Assembly (NCBI RefSeq): GCF_023016115.1
Contig: NZ_JALKBH010000007.1
Location: forward strand, 188,067 to 252,066
Length of the DNA: 64,000 bases
Origin: Alcanivorax sp. S6407
Lineage (GTDB): Bacteria > Pseudomonadota > Gammaproteobacteria > Pseudomonadales > Alcanivoracaceae
Direction of reading: 5' to 3'
In this document: positions 18,234 through 27,746 of the stretch, piece after piece
Layout: every line of letters begins with the position of its first letter
Position numbering within the stretch: position 1 is the stretch's first letter
Position numbers and translations under genes: made by a program
Notes under the pieces: generated by a model
What the model was told of the DNA's origin: nothing
What the model saw: the letters and a program-made list of their open reading frames with translations, nothing else
Database searches by the model: none

Positions 18234-19104
18234 CGATCTTGTACATTGCCAGGTACGAAGTGACGATGGTATCGCCCCACAGCAGGGCAATCCAGCCGGC
18301 GGTGGCCAGGTAGGGGCCGAACGGGATCTGTGCGCGCCTCTCGCCGCCAAACAGCATGCCGCCCACCGCAAACACCAAGCCGACCACAGAGGATAGCAGG
18401 ATGATCAGTGGCAGGTACTGCCAGCCCACAAAGGCACCCAGCGCAGCCAGCAGTTTGAAATCACCAAAGCCCATGCCTTCCTTGCCGGTCATCAGCTTGA
18501 ACAGCCAGTAGACACTCCACAGGGACAGATAACCCGCCATAGCGCCGATGACCGCGTCCTGAAGCGATACCGGAGACACCCCCAGCAGGGCCGCCAGAAT
18601 ACCGGCCCAAAGCAGCAGCAGCGTCATGGAATCGGGCAGCAGTGTGGTATCTGCGTCGATCATGGCCGCAGCCAGCAGTAGCCAGGTGGCAAAAAGGGTA
18701 AACACCAGCCAGCCGCCATAACCAAAGTGCCAGGCGCAGAAACCGGCCAGCACGCCGCTGGTGATTTCGATCAGAGGGTAGCGCTTGCTGATGGGGGTCT
18801 TGCAGTCCTTGCACTTGCCGCCCAGTAGCAGCCAGCTGACCACCGGCACATTTTCGTACCAGGCAATGGCGTGGCCGCACTTGGGGCAGCGTGAGCGGGG
18901 CGTCACCAGATTGAAGATCGGCTGATCCTGTTCCTCCGGTAGCTCAAGAATCTCCCGTGCTTCGGCACGCCATTCCCGCTGCATCATCTCCGGAAGACGG
19001 TAGATCACCACATTCAGAAAGCTGCCCACCAGCAGCCCCAGAACAACAGAAAGCCCAACCAGCAAGGTTGGGCTTGCTTCAAGAAGCTTCAGCAATTCAG
19101 TCAA
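18229..19104 (-). CDS. pilD: Type IV prepilin peptidase / N-methyltransferase PilD
   Basis: PilD cleaves and N-methylates prepilins in the inner membrane. The 291-residue protein has the cytoplasmic four-cysteine segment (CPKCG near residue 74 and CKDCK near residue 100) and the two aspartate motifs of the aspartic peptidase (MIDADT and GFGDFK), between several membrane segments. It is the last gene of pilB-pilC-pilD. Its stop codon is inside a heptad repeat. Confidence 0.96.
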   Translation of the reverse strand: MTELLKLLEASPTLLVGLSVVLGLLVGSFLNVVIYRLPEMMQREWRAEAREILELPEEQDQPIFNLVTPRSRCPKCGHAIAWYENVPVVSWLLLGGKCKDCKTPISKRYPLIEITSGVLAGFCAWHFGYGGWLVFTLFATWLLLAAAMIDADTTLLPDSMTLLLLWAGILAALLGVSPVSLQDAVIGAMAGYLSLWSVYWLFKLMTGKEGMGFGDFKLLAALGAFVGWQYLPLIILLSSVVGLVFAVGGMLFGGERRAQIPFGPYLATAGWIALLWGDTIVTSYLAMYKIG

Positions 19105-19109
19105 GATAA

Positions 19110-20333
19110 TTAGCCTACAACGTTACCCAGCTGGAAGATTGGCAGATACATGGCGATAATCAGGCCGCCGATCAGCACACCCAGAACCGACATGATCAGG
19201 GGTTCCATCATGCTGGTCAGGCCGTCCACGGCGTTATCCACTTCCTCTTCGTAGTAGATGGCCACTTTCTCAAGCATGGCATCAAGAGAGCCGGACTCTT
19301 CACCAATGGCGGTCATTTGCAGAGCCATTGCAGGAAATACACCCGTCGAGCGCATGGCAAACTGGAGCTGTTGCCCTGTGGCAACGTCATCGCGCACCTG
19401 ATAAACCGCATTGCGGTATATCACATTCCCTGTAGCCCCGGCACAGGTTTCGAGGGCTTCAATCAGTGGTACGCCCGCGGCGAAGGTGGTGGCAAGCGTT
19501 CTGGCATACCGTGCGATAGTGGATTTGAATGCCAGGTCGCCGACGATGGGCAGCCGAAGAATCAGCCTGTCCAGCATGTCCGAAAACGCCTGGGAGCGTT
19601 TCTTTAGCTGGGTAAAGCCCACGGCAGAGAGAAAGATAATTACTAGAATGAGCAGGAAATTGTTTTGCAGCCCCTTGGACAAGCCAATCACAAATTGAGT
19701 AAAGGCAGGAAGTTCGGCGCCAAAGCCGGCAAAAAGGCCTTCAAAAACGGGAACTACCTTGATGAGAAGGATGGCGGTCACAATAACGGCAGCCACGATA
19801 ACGGTAGCCGGGTACTTCATGGCTTTCTTGATCTTCTGTTTGAGCGCCTCGCTCTTTTCCTTATAGATAGCGACTCGATCCAGCATGGTTTCCAGCGCAC
19901 CGGATTGTTCACCCGCATCAATCAGGCTGCAATACAGGTCATCAAACTGGTCCGGATGATTCTTTAGCGCGCTGGCGAAATTGCCGCCGGCCTCCACATC
20001 TGCCTTAAGTTTGAGAACCACTTCTTTCATGGAGGGGTTTTCCAGGCCGTCGGCCACGATTTCAAAGGCCTGAACCAGAGGCACGCCAGCACGCATCATG
20101 GTCGCCATCTGGCGAGTGAAGATGGTGATATCAACGCTCTTGATCTTTTTCTTGCCGCCAATGTTGAGTTCCCGCTTCTTGACGACCTTCTTTGCATTGA
20201 TTCCCTGCTTACGCAATTCTGCGCGAACCGTGGAGGGCGCCTTGCCGGTGGTTTCCCCTTTGACCTTGGCGCCTTTACGGTCTACCCCTTCATAAATAAA
20301 GGTGACGTTTTGTTGTGCTGTTTTGCTGGCCAT
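19110..20333 (-). CDS. pilC: Type IV pilus inner membrane platform protein PilC
   Basis: PilC is the platform protein that couples the PilB/PilT motors to pilin insertion and removal. The 407-residue protein has two GspF-type cytoplasmic domains, each followed by membrane helices, and motifs such as FTRQMATMMRAGVPL near residue 73 and the repeated MIAIGEESGSLD-like element seen here as MTAIGEESGSLD. It follows pilB by 2 bases and precedes pilD by 5 bases. Confidence 0.96.
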   Translation of the reverse strand: MASKTAQQNVTFIYEGVDRKGAKVKGETTGKAPSTVRAELRKQGINAKKVVKKRELNIGGKKKIKSVDITIFTRQMATMMRAGVPLVQAFEIVADGLENPSMKEVVLKLKADVEAGGNFASALKNHPDQFDDLYCSLIDAGEQSGALETMLDRVAIYKEKSEALKQKIKKAMKYPATVIVAAVIVTAILLIKVVPVFEGLFAGFGAELPAFTQFVIGLSKGLQNNFLLILVIIFLSAVGFTQLKKRSQAFSDMLDRLILRLPIVGDLAFKSTIARYARTLATTFAAGVPLIEALETCAGATGNVIYRNAVYQVRDDVATGQQLQFAMRSTGVFPAMALQMTAIGEESGSLDAMLEKVAIYYEEEVDNAVDGLTSMMEPLIMSVLGVLIGGLIIAMYLPIFQLGNVVG

Positions 20334-20335
20334 AA

Positions 20336-22042
20336 TTAATGTCCACTCGTTACACGGCTGACTTCTTCAAGGCTTGTTACGCCGTGCATGACTTTCACCA
20401 GACCTGAACGGTACAGGTCATTAAAACCATCCTTGCGGCACTGATCGCCAATTTCCAGGGAGTTGCCTTCCTGCATGATAATCCGCGAGATGCCATCGGT
20501 AATCTTCACTACTTCATAAATCCCCACGCGCCCCTTGTAGCCGCCTTTGCACTTCTCGCAACCTTGCGGGGCGTAAACAGTAAACCCGGATTTAATATCC
20601 TCCTCCGTGAATCCCATCTCAAGCAGGGATTTCTCGGGGACATCCACGGAGGTCTTGCAGTGCTCACACAGTCGGCGGGCCAGACGCTGGGCAATAATAA
20701 GGATAACCGAGGTGGCAATATTGAACGAGGGTACACCCATGTTCCGCAAACGGGTCAGGGTTTCCGGGGCACTGTTGGTGTGAAGGGTTGATAGCACCAG
20801 GTGACCGGTCTGTGCCGCTTTGATAGCGATACTAGCGGTTTCCAGATCCCGGATTTCCCCCACCAGGATGATATCCGGATCCTGACGAAGGAAGGCGCGC
20901 AGGGCGGCAGAGAAGTCCATGCCCTGCTTGGGATTCACGTTCACCTGGTTAATACCGTCCAGGTTGATTTCTACCGGATCTTCCGCGGTGGAAATGTTGC
21001 GTTCCGGGGTGTTGAGGATATTGACCCCGGTATACAGGGATACGGTCTTGCCTGAACCGGTGGGGCCTGTCACCAGAATCATGCCCTGGGGCTTGTGCAG
21101 GGCATCCATATACAGCTGCTTTTGTTCATCCTCATAACCGAGCGCATCAATACCCATCTTGGCGGATTCAGGGTCGAGGATCCGCAGCACGATCTTTTCC
21201 CCGAACAGGGTTGGGCAGGTGTTGACCCGAAAATCGATGGCTCGTGTCTTGGAGATCTTCAGCTTGATCCGGCCATCCTGAGGCACCCTGCGCTCGGAAA
21301 TATCCAGACGGGACATGACCTTAAGGCGGGCAGACAGTTTGCTGGCAATATTGATGGGCGGTTTGGAGACGGTAGTGAGAATGCCGTCCTGGCGGAATCG
21401 GACCCGATAGCTCTTTTCATAGGGCTCAAAGTGAAGGTCAGAAGCGCCACCTTTAATGGCGTCCAGCAACAGTTTGTTGACAAAGCGAACAATGGGGGCG
21501 TCATCAGAGCCGGATTTTGTTTCGTCGTTTTTCTCTTCCGGGGCGCTGACATCCAGATCATCCAGCCCCTCATCAAGATCATCAAACGCCGACCCTTCCG
21601 CCTCGGATTCGAGATTCTCGATCCAGTGAGAAAGCTTGTCTTCTTCAACAATAATGGTTTCAACGTTGAGACCGGTGTTGAAACGAATTTCCTCAAGAGC
21701 TGGCAGGTTGGTGGGGTCCGAGACAGCCACAAACAGGCGGCTGCCGCGGCGGAACAGCGGCAGCACATGGTGTTTGGTAATCAGCTTGGGATCCACCAGA
21801 TCCTTGATCAGGCTGTCCCGCGAGAAGGTAGACAGATCCAGAACCGGGTCCCCGAACTCCTCGGCTGCCATGCAGGCGATAGCGGTAGAGGACACCTTCC
21901 CGCTGCCAACAAGATGCTGTATCAGGCTTACACGATCCTGCCGCGCCTGTTGTATAGCGGCTTGCGCTTCTTCCTGTGTCAGGAGCTCCTGCCTTATAAG
22001 ACGAAGAGGGAGCCCGCTAAAGGGAATGTTCTGAGACGTCAT
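20336..22042 (-). CDS. pilB: Type IV pilus extension ATPase PilB
   Basis: PilB is the hexameric ATPase powering pilus extension. The 568-residue protein has an N-terminal GSPII_E_N domain, Walker A GPTGSGKTVSLYT, the Asp box and Walker B region ILVGEIRDLET, and a four-cysteine zinc site (CEHC and CEKC). The ATG at 22042 is chosen because it gives the family N-terminus MTSQNIPFSGLPLRL; the frame is open upstream to 22159 but that stretch is low in pilB character. pilBCD is divergent from pilA. Confidence 0.95.
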   Translation of the reverse strand: MTSQNIPFSGLPLRLIRQELLTQEEAQAAIQQARQDRVSLIQHLVGSGKVSSTAIACMAAEEFGDPVLDLSTFSRDSLIKDLVDPKLITKHHVLPLFRRGSRLFVAVSDPTNLPALEEIRFNTGLNVETIIVEEDKLSHWIENLESEAEGSAFDDLDEGLDDLDVSAPEEKNDETKSGSDDAPIVRFVNKLLLDAIKGGASDLHFEPYEKSYRVRFRQDGILTTVSKPPINIASKLSARLKVMSRLDISERRVPQDGRIKLKISKTRAIDFRVNTCPTLFGEKIVLRILDPESAKMGIDALGYEDEQKQLYMDALHKPQGMILVTGPTGSGKTVSLYTGVNILNTPERNISTAEDPVEINLDGINQVNVNPKQGMDFSAALRAFLRQDPDIILVGEIRDLETASIAIKAAQTGHLVLSTLHTNSAPETLTRLRNMGVPSFNIATSVILIIAQRLARRLCEHCKTSVDVPEKSLLEMGFTEEDIKSGFTVYAPQGCEKCKGGYKGRVGIYEVVKITDGISRIIMQEGNSLEIGDQCRKDGFNDLYRSGLVKVMHGVTSLEEVSRVTSGH

Positions 22043-22433
22043 GGCAACCTGCTTGTTTATGCTTAGAGTTGTGGGGGTGCCCAATAATTTATTCTTAACA
22101 TACCTGCTGGCAGGGGTACAGTGAAGCCTGAATCCCTCAAAATCAGCACCTTGCCTCATTTATTTCAACTTATGGTTGAGCTGTGACGCTATTTTAGGGC
22201 TGGGGTGACGTTTTTTGTGTGTGGCTGACGATGATTGTCACCATTTTGCGGTGTGACCGGTCGTTTCGGGCGGGGGCAGGGCGAGGTTCCGCTTCGGATA
22301 CGGCCAGAATATGGGAGGAGGGGCGGTTTTGACCCTCTACGAAAAAAGTTGGCCCGCTATCTGCATTATCCTATTGCAGACGCTCGCCGGGGGTGAGCTC
22401 ATAACAAGATTTGCCAATGATTGGAGAGAACAC
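22043..22433. other. pilB-pilA divergent intergenic region
   Basis: This 391-base gap holds the sigma-54 promoter for pilA at 22349-22366. The part near pilB must hold a promoter for pilBCD, but I could not identify one with confidence. No gene or repeat element is seen. Confidence 0.6.
22349..22366 (+). promoter_or_regulatory. Sigma-54 promoter of pilA
   Basis: The -24/-12 elements fit RpoN promoters: TTGGCCC with GG at 22351-22352 and TCTGCA with GC at 22363-22364, exactly 10 bases between GG and GC. Pilin genes of pseudomonads are driven by RpoN with PilR, so the same control is inferred here; pilS/pilR are not in this window. Confidence 0.85.
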
Positions 22434-22796
22434 ATGAAGAAGCAAATGCAACAGGGTTTCACCCTTATCGAACTGATGATCGTGGTTGCCATCATCGGCA
22501 TCCTGGCCGCTATCGCTCTGCCGGCCTACCAGGACTACACCATCAAGTCCGCCAACCGTGCTTGTCTGGCTGAAGCCAAAGCCTACTACAACACTGTTCT
22601 GGCTGACCTGAACGACAGCCGTACTCCTGCTGCTCCGCGTAACCAGGCTTGTAACAATACCGATCCGGGCACCGGTTTCACCCTGGCGACTTTGGGCGCA
22701 GCTACTGCTGCTGCCAACGCTCCGGGTGATGGCACTATCACTTGTAATCTGGATAGCGGTGGTGATTGTGACTACTCCTCCCCGTCCAATAACTAA
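22434..22796 (+). CDS. pilA: Type IV major pilin PilA
   Basis: The 120-residue prepilin has a short basic leader (MKKQMQQG) cleaved before Phe, then the class IVa N-terminal helix [18 protein letters not shown] with the essential Glu at mature position 5. The C-terminal region has a Cys pair in CNLDSGGDC that may form the disulphide loop, and extra Cys residues at about 38 and 65 of the precursor. ATG 22434 follows GGAGAG. The sigma-54 promoter upstream and a terminator downstream make it a single transcription unit. Confidence 0.95.
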   Translation: MKKQMQQGFTLIELMIVVAIIGILAAIALPAYQDYTIKSANRACLAEAKAYYNTVLADLNDSRTPAAPRNQACNNTDPGTGFTLATLGAATAAANAPGDGTITCNLDSGGDCDYSSPSNN

Positions 22797-22832
22797 TCAA
22801 TTGGGCTAATGCCCATCTAGATTAGTTGGTAT

Positions 22833-22863
22833 AAAAAGGCCCCGTTTGCGGGGCCTTTTTTGT
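22833..22863 (+). terminator. Terminator of pilA
   Basis: The stem AAAAAGGCCCCG pairs with CGGGGCCTTTTT around a short TTTG loop, followed by TTGTTTTC. Confidence 0.9.
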
Positions 22864-23036
22864 TTTCGGATAATGATCGGCCATAGTGCTACATGGTGGG
22901 TTATCCTGGATGTCTTCTCCGGGTCGGACAAACTTTTGTTATCCTCTGAGCCGAAAGGCTTTTGGTTGTGGTTGGTCAGCATATAAAACGCTGCAACCGC
23001 TGACCAGTCTTTGAAAATAACCAAGGATACACACTC

Positions 23037-24872
23037 TTGCGTCTCTCGTTTCTTCATTTGACGTTGTATGCGTTGTTAATTTCCGTTCTGGCAATCGCCT
23101 TGTATTTGCCGGGCTTGGGTGGTGGTTTTACGCTGGATGATGGCTACAACATCCTGCAAAACCGCTTGCTTTACGTTGATGTATTCAACATTGACGATTT
23201 CATTATCGCTGCATTCAGTTTTCATGGGGTGGATGGCTCTCGTGCATTGCCATTGTTGAGCTTTGCGCTGGACTACTGGCGTTCCGGGGGGATGGATGCC
23301 TCCGCCTTCAAGATGACCAATCTGCTGATTCACGGCATAACCGTTTTTTTTCTTGTCTTTATGCTCCGCCGCTTACTGGAGGTCGCCGGCTGGTCCCATG
23401 AGCGTTCCATCTGGATAGCGCTGCTGTTGGCATTCTTGTGGGGTATCCACCCCCTGCAGGTGTCATCGGTGCTGTATATCGTTCAGCGTATGCAAACCAT
23501 GGCGACCCTTTTCATCATATTGGCGCTGTGGGCCTATTTGGGGATGCGACAGTCGCAAATTCTTGGCCAGCGAGGGCGCCTGTGTGGAGTGCAGGTTGTC
23601 ATATTCGGGTTGCTGGCACTGCTTTGCAAGGAAGATGCAGTCTTGCTACTTGCCTATACTCTCATCCTTGAACTAACAGTCCTCAGGTTTCGTGCTGCGC
23701 AGCCTTCTGTTCAGAGGGGTTTGAAGCAGAGCTATTTGGTTTTAACCGTATTCGGCTTGCTTGGGTATTTGTTTGTTGTGGTGCCTCACTTTTGGTATTG
23801 GGAGGCGAGCCCGGGTCGCGACTTCACCACACCCGAGCGATTGATGACCCAGGGGCGAGTGCTGGTAATGTACCTGTATCAGATTGTGATTCCCTGGCCG
23901 GATAACATGCCGTTTATCTATGATGCTTTCCAGCCATCCAGGGGCATCTGGAGTCCATGGACAACCCTGCCTTCGATTTTACTGGTGGTTGCGCTGCTGG
24001 CGTGGGGTTGGATGTGGCGACATCGCCGGCCTGTGTTTGCTTGTGGGGTGCTGCTGTTTTTTGCTGGGCATTTCATTACCAGCAATGTCATCGCCTTGGA
24101 GCTGGTGTTCGAGCATCGTAACCACTTTCCGTTGATAGGCGTGCTGTTGGCGCTGATGGATTTAAGCCTGATAGGGGTTTGCCGCTGGAAACCTCAAGCT
24201 GGGGCCTGGAGGATATTCCAGGGGACGATTGCCATATTGATTCTTTGGGTGGGAGCTATGACGGCCTTGCATGCTAATACGTGGGGGGATCCTGTTCGCC
24301 ATGGCAAGAAGCTCGTCGAATTGTCGCCTGAATCACCAAGGGCCTGGATCCAGTATGGAAATGTCTTCTCCTCTCGCTATAACGACAACCAGAACAAGGC
24401 CGATTTGGTGATGGCTCTGGAGGTAACAGAGGAAGCTTTGCAGCATATTTCTTCTACAACTCTGGCCTCAAATGCGATTACGTATAAGGCAATGCTGGGA
24501 GAGGACGCTTCTGCTGACTGGGAGCGTTATTTTGAGGCATTGAAAGAGGCTCCCAAAGACTGGCAAAACCAGAGGTCGGTAGAGGTGCTGATGAACAATG
24601 TGCGTCGAGAGTTTGATGTAGACAAGATTAATACACTGCGAGCAATGGAAATTCTGGATCAAAGGGCTTCCTTGTCAGGAAAGGAGGCGCTGGAATATGG
24701 TCTTTTCGTTTATCGTTATGTTGATAAAGAGAAGGCATTTCCTTGGTTGAAACGCTTTGTGCAGCGGACACACCGTAATGATGCATCTCTGGTTTGGTTG
24801 TTTGAGCAGCTTGAGGTGGAAAATCGACCTGAGTGGTCAGAGCAGCTTAAGATCATTCTCGACGAAAAATAA
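23037..24872 (+). CDS. Membrane GT-C-type glycosyltransferase-like protein next to pilA
   Basis: The 611-residue protein has about ten membrane segments over its first 420 residues and a soluble, TPR-like helical C-terminal part. After the first membrane helix comes LDDGYNILQN, matching the DD motif of GT-C lipid-sugar-dependent transferases, and HPLQVSSVLYIVQRM resembles the conserved loop of TMTC/DUF1736 proteins. I infer transfer of a sugar from a polyprenyl phosphate, perhaps to pilin, because the gene follows pilA as pilin glycosyltransferases (TfpO, TfpW) do. The start is a TTG with AAGGA 9 bases upstream; the exact start is uncertain. Substrate is unknown. Confidence 0.6.
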   Translation: MRLSFLHLTLYALLISVLAIALYLPGLGGGFTLDDGYNILQNRLLYVDVFNIDDFIIAAFSFHGVDGSRALPLLSFALDYWRSGGMDASAFKMTNLLIHGITVFFLVFMLRRLLEVAGWSHERSIWIALLLAFLWGIHPLQVSSVLYIVQRMQTMATLFIILALWAYLGMRQSQILGQRGRLCGVQVVIFGLLALLCKEDAVLLLAYTLILELTVLRFRAAQPSVQRGLKQSYLVLTVFGLLGYLFVVVPHFWYWEASPGRDFTTPERLMTQGRVLVMYLYQIVIPWPDNMPFIYDAFQPSRGIWSPWTTLPSILLVVALLAWGWMWRHRRPVFACGVLLFFAGHFITSNVIALELVFEHRNHFPLIGVLLALMDLSLIGVCRWKPQAGAWRIFQGTIAILILWVGAMTALHANTWGDPVRHGKKLVELSPESPRAWIQYGNVFSSRYNDNQNKADLVMALEVTEEALQHISSTTLASNAITYKAMLGEDASADWERYFEALKEAPKDWQNQRSVEVLMNNVRREFDVDKINTLRAMEILDQRASLSGKEALEYGLFVYRYVDKEKAFPWLKRFVQRTHRNDASLVWLFEQLEVENRPEWSEQLKIILDEK

Positions 24873-24886
24873 GGTGTCCATTCCCG

Positions 24887-25747
24887 ATGAAGATATTTTC
24901 CGTAGTTATGCCGGCCAAGAATGAATCCGTTTCTGTCGGGCAAACTGTCAGGGGTGTTTTGTCGCTTTTTCCTGAGGCAGAGGTAATCGTAGTCAATGAT
25001 GGCTCAACCGATGAAACGGAAGCGGTTGCGCATGCTGCTGGAGCAAAGGTCTTGAACCAGCCATACAGCAAGGGAAACGGTGCGGCGATCAAGGCGGGAT
25101 TGAGGGCGGCCCGCCATGATGTGGTTGTCTGCATGGATGCAGACGGGCAGCACCGCCCTGAAGATATCTCTTTACTGATTGATAAATTGGAAGAGGGCTA
25201 TGACATGGTGGTCGGAGCCCGGAATAATGAAGGCCAGGCAGGACTGCACCGGTCTCTGGCTAATGGCTTTTACAACCGCTTTGCCAGCTGGATGGTCGGT
25301 CACCGGGTGGAAGATCTGACCTCCGGCTTTCGCGCCGTGAGACGGGAACTCTTTCTGGAATTTATTAGCCTGTTGCCTAACAAGTTTTCCTATCCAACCA
25401 CGATCACGATGAGTTTTTTTCGGGCGGGTTATTCGGTAGCTTACCAGTCAATTACAGTACTAAAACGAGCTGAAGGGTCTAAAAGTCATATCAACCTCTG
25501 GAGGGACGGACTGCGCTTTCTTCTGATTATCTTCAAGATCGGTACTCTGTTTTCGCCGTTGAAGCTTTTTTTTCCGATATCCCTGGCACTGGGCGGCGGA
25601 GGGGTGGCGTATTATACCTATACCTATTTTACGGATGGGCGTTTTACCAATATGGGAGCGCTACTGTTCACCACGGCTATTCTTGTTTTTTTGATGGGGC
25701 TGGTGTCGGAGCAGATCACGGCATTGATGTATAAAGACAAGGTATGA
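24887..25747 (+). CDS. GT2 glycosyltransferase, polyprenyl-phosphate-sugar synthase type
   Basis: The 286-residue protein has a GT-A domain with VVMPAKNES at the N-terminus, VVNDGSTDET, and the DXD motif in MDADGQHRPED near residue 85, then two C-terminal membrane helices at about residues 220-280. This layout matches dolichyl/polyprenyl-phosphate mannose or glucose synthases. It starts 14 bases after the GT-C-like gene, so it plausibly makes the lipid-linked sugar used by that protein. The sugar cannot be told from sequence. Confidence 0.75.
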   Translation: MKIFSVVMPAKNESVSVGQTVRGVLSLFPEAEVIVVNDGSTDETEAVAHAAGAKVLNQPYSKGNGAAIKAGLRAARHDVVVCMDADGQHRPEDISLLIDKLEEGYDMVVGARNNEGQAGLHRSLANGFYNRFASWMVGHRVEDLTSGFRAVRRELFLEFISLLPNKFSYPTTITMSFFRAGYSVAYQSITVLKRAEGSKSHINLWRDGLRFLLIIFKIGTLFSPLKLFFPISLALGGGGVAYYTYTYFTDGRFTNMGALLFTTAILVFLMGLVSEQITALMYKDKV

Positions 25748-25800
25748 CCTTGTTGTTTGATAGGGCGATGAGATTCGTGCCGACCTGACATGCAGGAAGA

Positions 25801-26685
25801 GTGGTGAATAAAACACGCGTAGACATCATTATACCGGTCTTTAATGATGCTGAGGGCATTTCCAGATGCCTGGCGTCACTGGACACCCAGTCAAAGGGAG
25901 GCTGTCAGCTGGGCGTGATTGTGGTCGATAACGGCTCTTCACCTCCAGTGAAAATTCAAAAGAGTTACGCGTTTCCTGTCACCATGATTCATTGCGATAC
26001 GCCGGGCTCCTATGCTGCAAGGAATGCTGGAGCTGCTCAATCCGAGGCAGATGTTCTGGTGTTTCTGGATGCTGATTGCACTCCTGAGAAGGATTGGTTG
26101 ATCAATGGGTTGCAGGCTGTTTTGGCAGAAGAGGGAGACTGGGTGATTGGCGGTGAGGTGATATATATGCTTTCCAATGACCCAACCGCCACAGAAGCCT
26201 ATCAGTGTATCGTGGGCTTTGGGCAGGAAAAGAACATTAACATAAGAGGGTTTACGGCCACGGCGAACTTGTTTGTCAGGCGCGAATTGTTCTTGCGGGT
26301 GGGTGATTTTGATGAGGCCCTGTTGTCTGGCGGGGACAGGGAATGGTGCTGGCGAGCAGAAAGGGCAGGAGCCACTGTTGGATTTGAGAAAAGCGCTATT
26401 GTTAGTACTCCTCCCAGAAGAAAACTGAGGAGTGCGATTATTCAAGCGCGGCGGATTGCGGGGGGCAGGTACACCCTGCTCTCTGCTGACCGGCGTCAGA
26501 ACCTGAATGTCAAACGTGTATTGCCTGAGCGCAGCACCCTACAGAAGCTTAAGATCATATGGTCCGGGGACGAGTTTGGTTCTGTCATGCGATTAAAGGT
26601 GCTTGGTGTTGCCGTTTTACTGCTAACGGTCAGGAAGCTGGAGGTCGTGCGGTTGAAATTTGGCGGGGGAAGAGAGCGTCGTTGA
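25801..26685 (+). CDS. GT2 family glycosyltransferase
   Basis: The 294-residue soluble GT-A protein shows IIPVFNDAEGISRCL, VVDNGSS and the DXD-type motif FLDADCTPEKDWL near residue 88, and a later GGDREWCWRAERAG segment typical of GT2 enzymes. Two GTG codons in a row (25801 and 25804) follow AGGAAGA; the second is better spaced. It lies in the same orientation as the two preceding genes and belongs to the AT-richer pilA-nadC cassette. Acceptor and sugar are unknown. Confidence 0.75.
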   Translation: MVNKTRVDIIIPVFNDAEGISRCLASLDTQSKGGCQLGVIVVDNGSSPPVKIQKSYAFPVTMIHCDTPGSYAARNAGAAQSEADVLVFLDADCTPEKDWLINGLQAVLAEEGDWVIGGEVIYMLSNDPTATEAYQCIVGFGQEKNINIRGFTATANLFVRRELFLRVGDFDEALLSGGDREWCWRAERAGATVGFEKSAIVSTPPRRKLRSAIIQARRIAGGRYTLLSADRRQNLNVKRVLPERSTLQKLKIIWSGDEFGSVMRLKVLGVAVLLLTVRKLEVVRLKFGGGRERR

Positions 26686-26724
26686 GAGGTCTGTGACTAA
26701 TGTTTCCAGGGAGCACCATGGAGA

Positions 26725-27741
26725 TTATCGCTCACCTTCCAGGACTTGATAATAAACCTTGATGGTCGCTTCGATGCTGCGCTCAATTGAGAACCTTTCC
26801 TTAACATGATCCTCGATGGCGCCATTGTCCATATGCGTGTTTGCAAGCTGTCGAGCCGCTTGTGTAAAAGCCGATACATTATCTGCGGGGCACAGCAGGC
26901 CTGTCGTGCCGTGAGTTACTACCTCTATTAATGATGAGCCGCGGGTTGCAATAACAGGTAGTCGGCAGGCTATGGCCTCTGCTGCTACGAGACCGAATCC
27001 TTCGCTGCGGGAGGGGAAAAGAAGGGCGTCGGCCTGTTGCATGGCTCTTGCAACCTCTCTATCTCCATCCAGCCTGCCAATGTCATGCATGTTGGCAGGC
27101 ATTGATGGCTTGTCCTTGTCTGATGCCGGACCTCCGGTATAGAGCAGCTCAAAATTGTCTCCTAATTCACGCATGATCGGTGCTAGTAAATCGACTCCCT
27201 TCCGGCTTATCCAGCTTCCCACATAAAGCAGACGGAATGGTCGGGTTTCGGTTTTCTGTTGCAGATAGGGTTTAAAAATTTCGGTATCAACACCGTTGTA
27301 GATAACCTCTATTGGAACGTCGGCAAGAGTTTGCCTGGTGGTGTCGGCAACAAACTGACTCACTGCGATGACTTTTTTTGCACGGATCAGTACTTGTCGC
27401 TCCATTGGCGCAATCCAGTGATTGTGGTAAAGGGTGCGTAATTTTCCTTTATAGGGAGCGGCAGATGGGTGATGAACCGAGTGATGCATCGTTGCCACCA
27501 AGGGGAGTTGCGCTGGGATAAATCGATGGTGGAACCAAGTGTTGGTGTGAATGATATTAGCCCACTTGGGCTGGCTTGGAAGGGGGGCCGTCCAGGGGGC
27601 ATATTCTGCTCGAAGAGGAAGCCAGCTTGCTTCAGCTTTGATGCCTCGCTCATTCAAACCCTTGATCAATCGTAAGGTGTAAACGTCCGTTCCTGTGTTG
27701 GTTCTTATGGTAGGAAACCAAACCGCAGGCGTCATAGCCAT
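26725..27741 (-). CDS. GT4 family glycosyltransferase
   Basis: A 338-residue GT-B protein: N-domain with FPTIRTNTGTDVYTLRLI, C-domain with LLYVGSWISRKGVDLL and the EX7E catalytic motif EGFGLVAAEA near residue 245. It is the last of three minus-strand genes that nearly touch (acyltransferase, GT4, GT4), so it is probably translated from one message. It converges with the plus-strand GT2 gene. Likely role: assembly of a surface glycan; the target is unknown. Confidence 0.78.
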   Translation of the reverse strand: MAMTPAVWFPTIRTNTGTDVYTLRLIKGLNERGIKAEASWLPLRAEYAPWTAPLPSQPKWANIIHTNTWFHHRFIPAQLPLVATMHHSVHHPSAAPYKGKLRTLYHNHWIAPMERQVLIRAKKVIAVSQFVADTTRQTLADVPIEVIYNGVDTEIFKPYLQQKTETRPFRLLYVGSWISRKGVDLLAPIMRELGDNFELLYTGGPASDKDKPSMPANMHDIGRLDGDREVARAMQQADALLFPSRSEGFGLVAAEAIACRLPVIATRGSSLIEVVTHGTTGLLCPADNVSAFTQAARQLANTHMDNGAIEDHVKERFSIERSIEATIKVYYQVLEGER

Positions 27742-27746
27742 GATAT

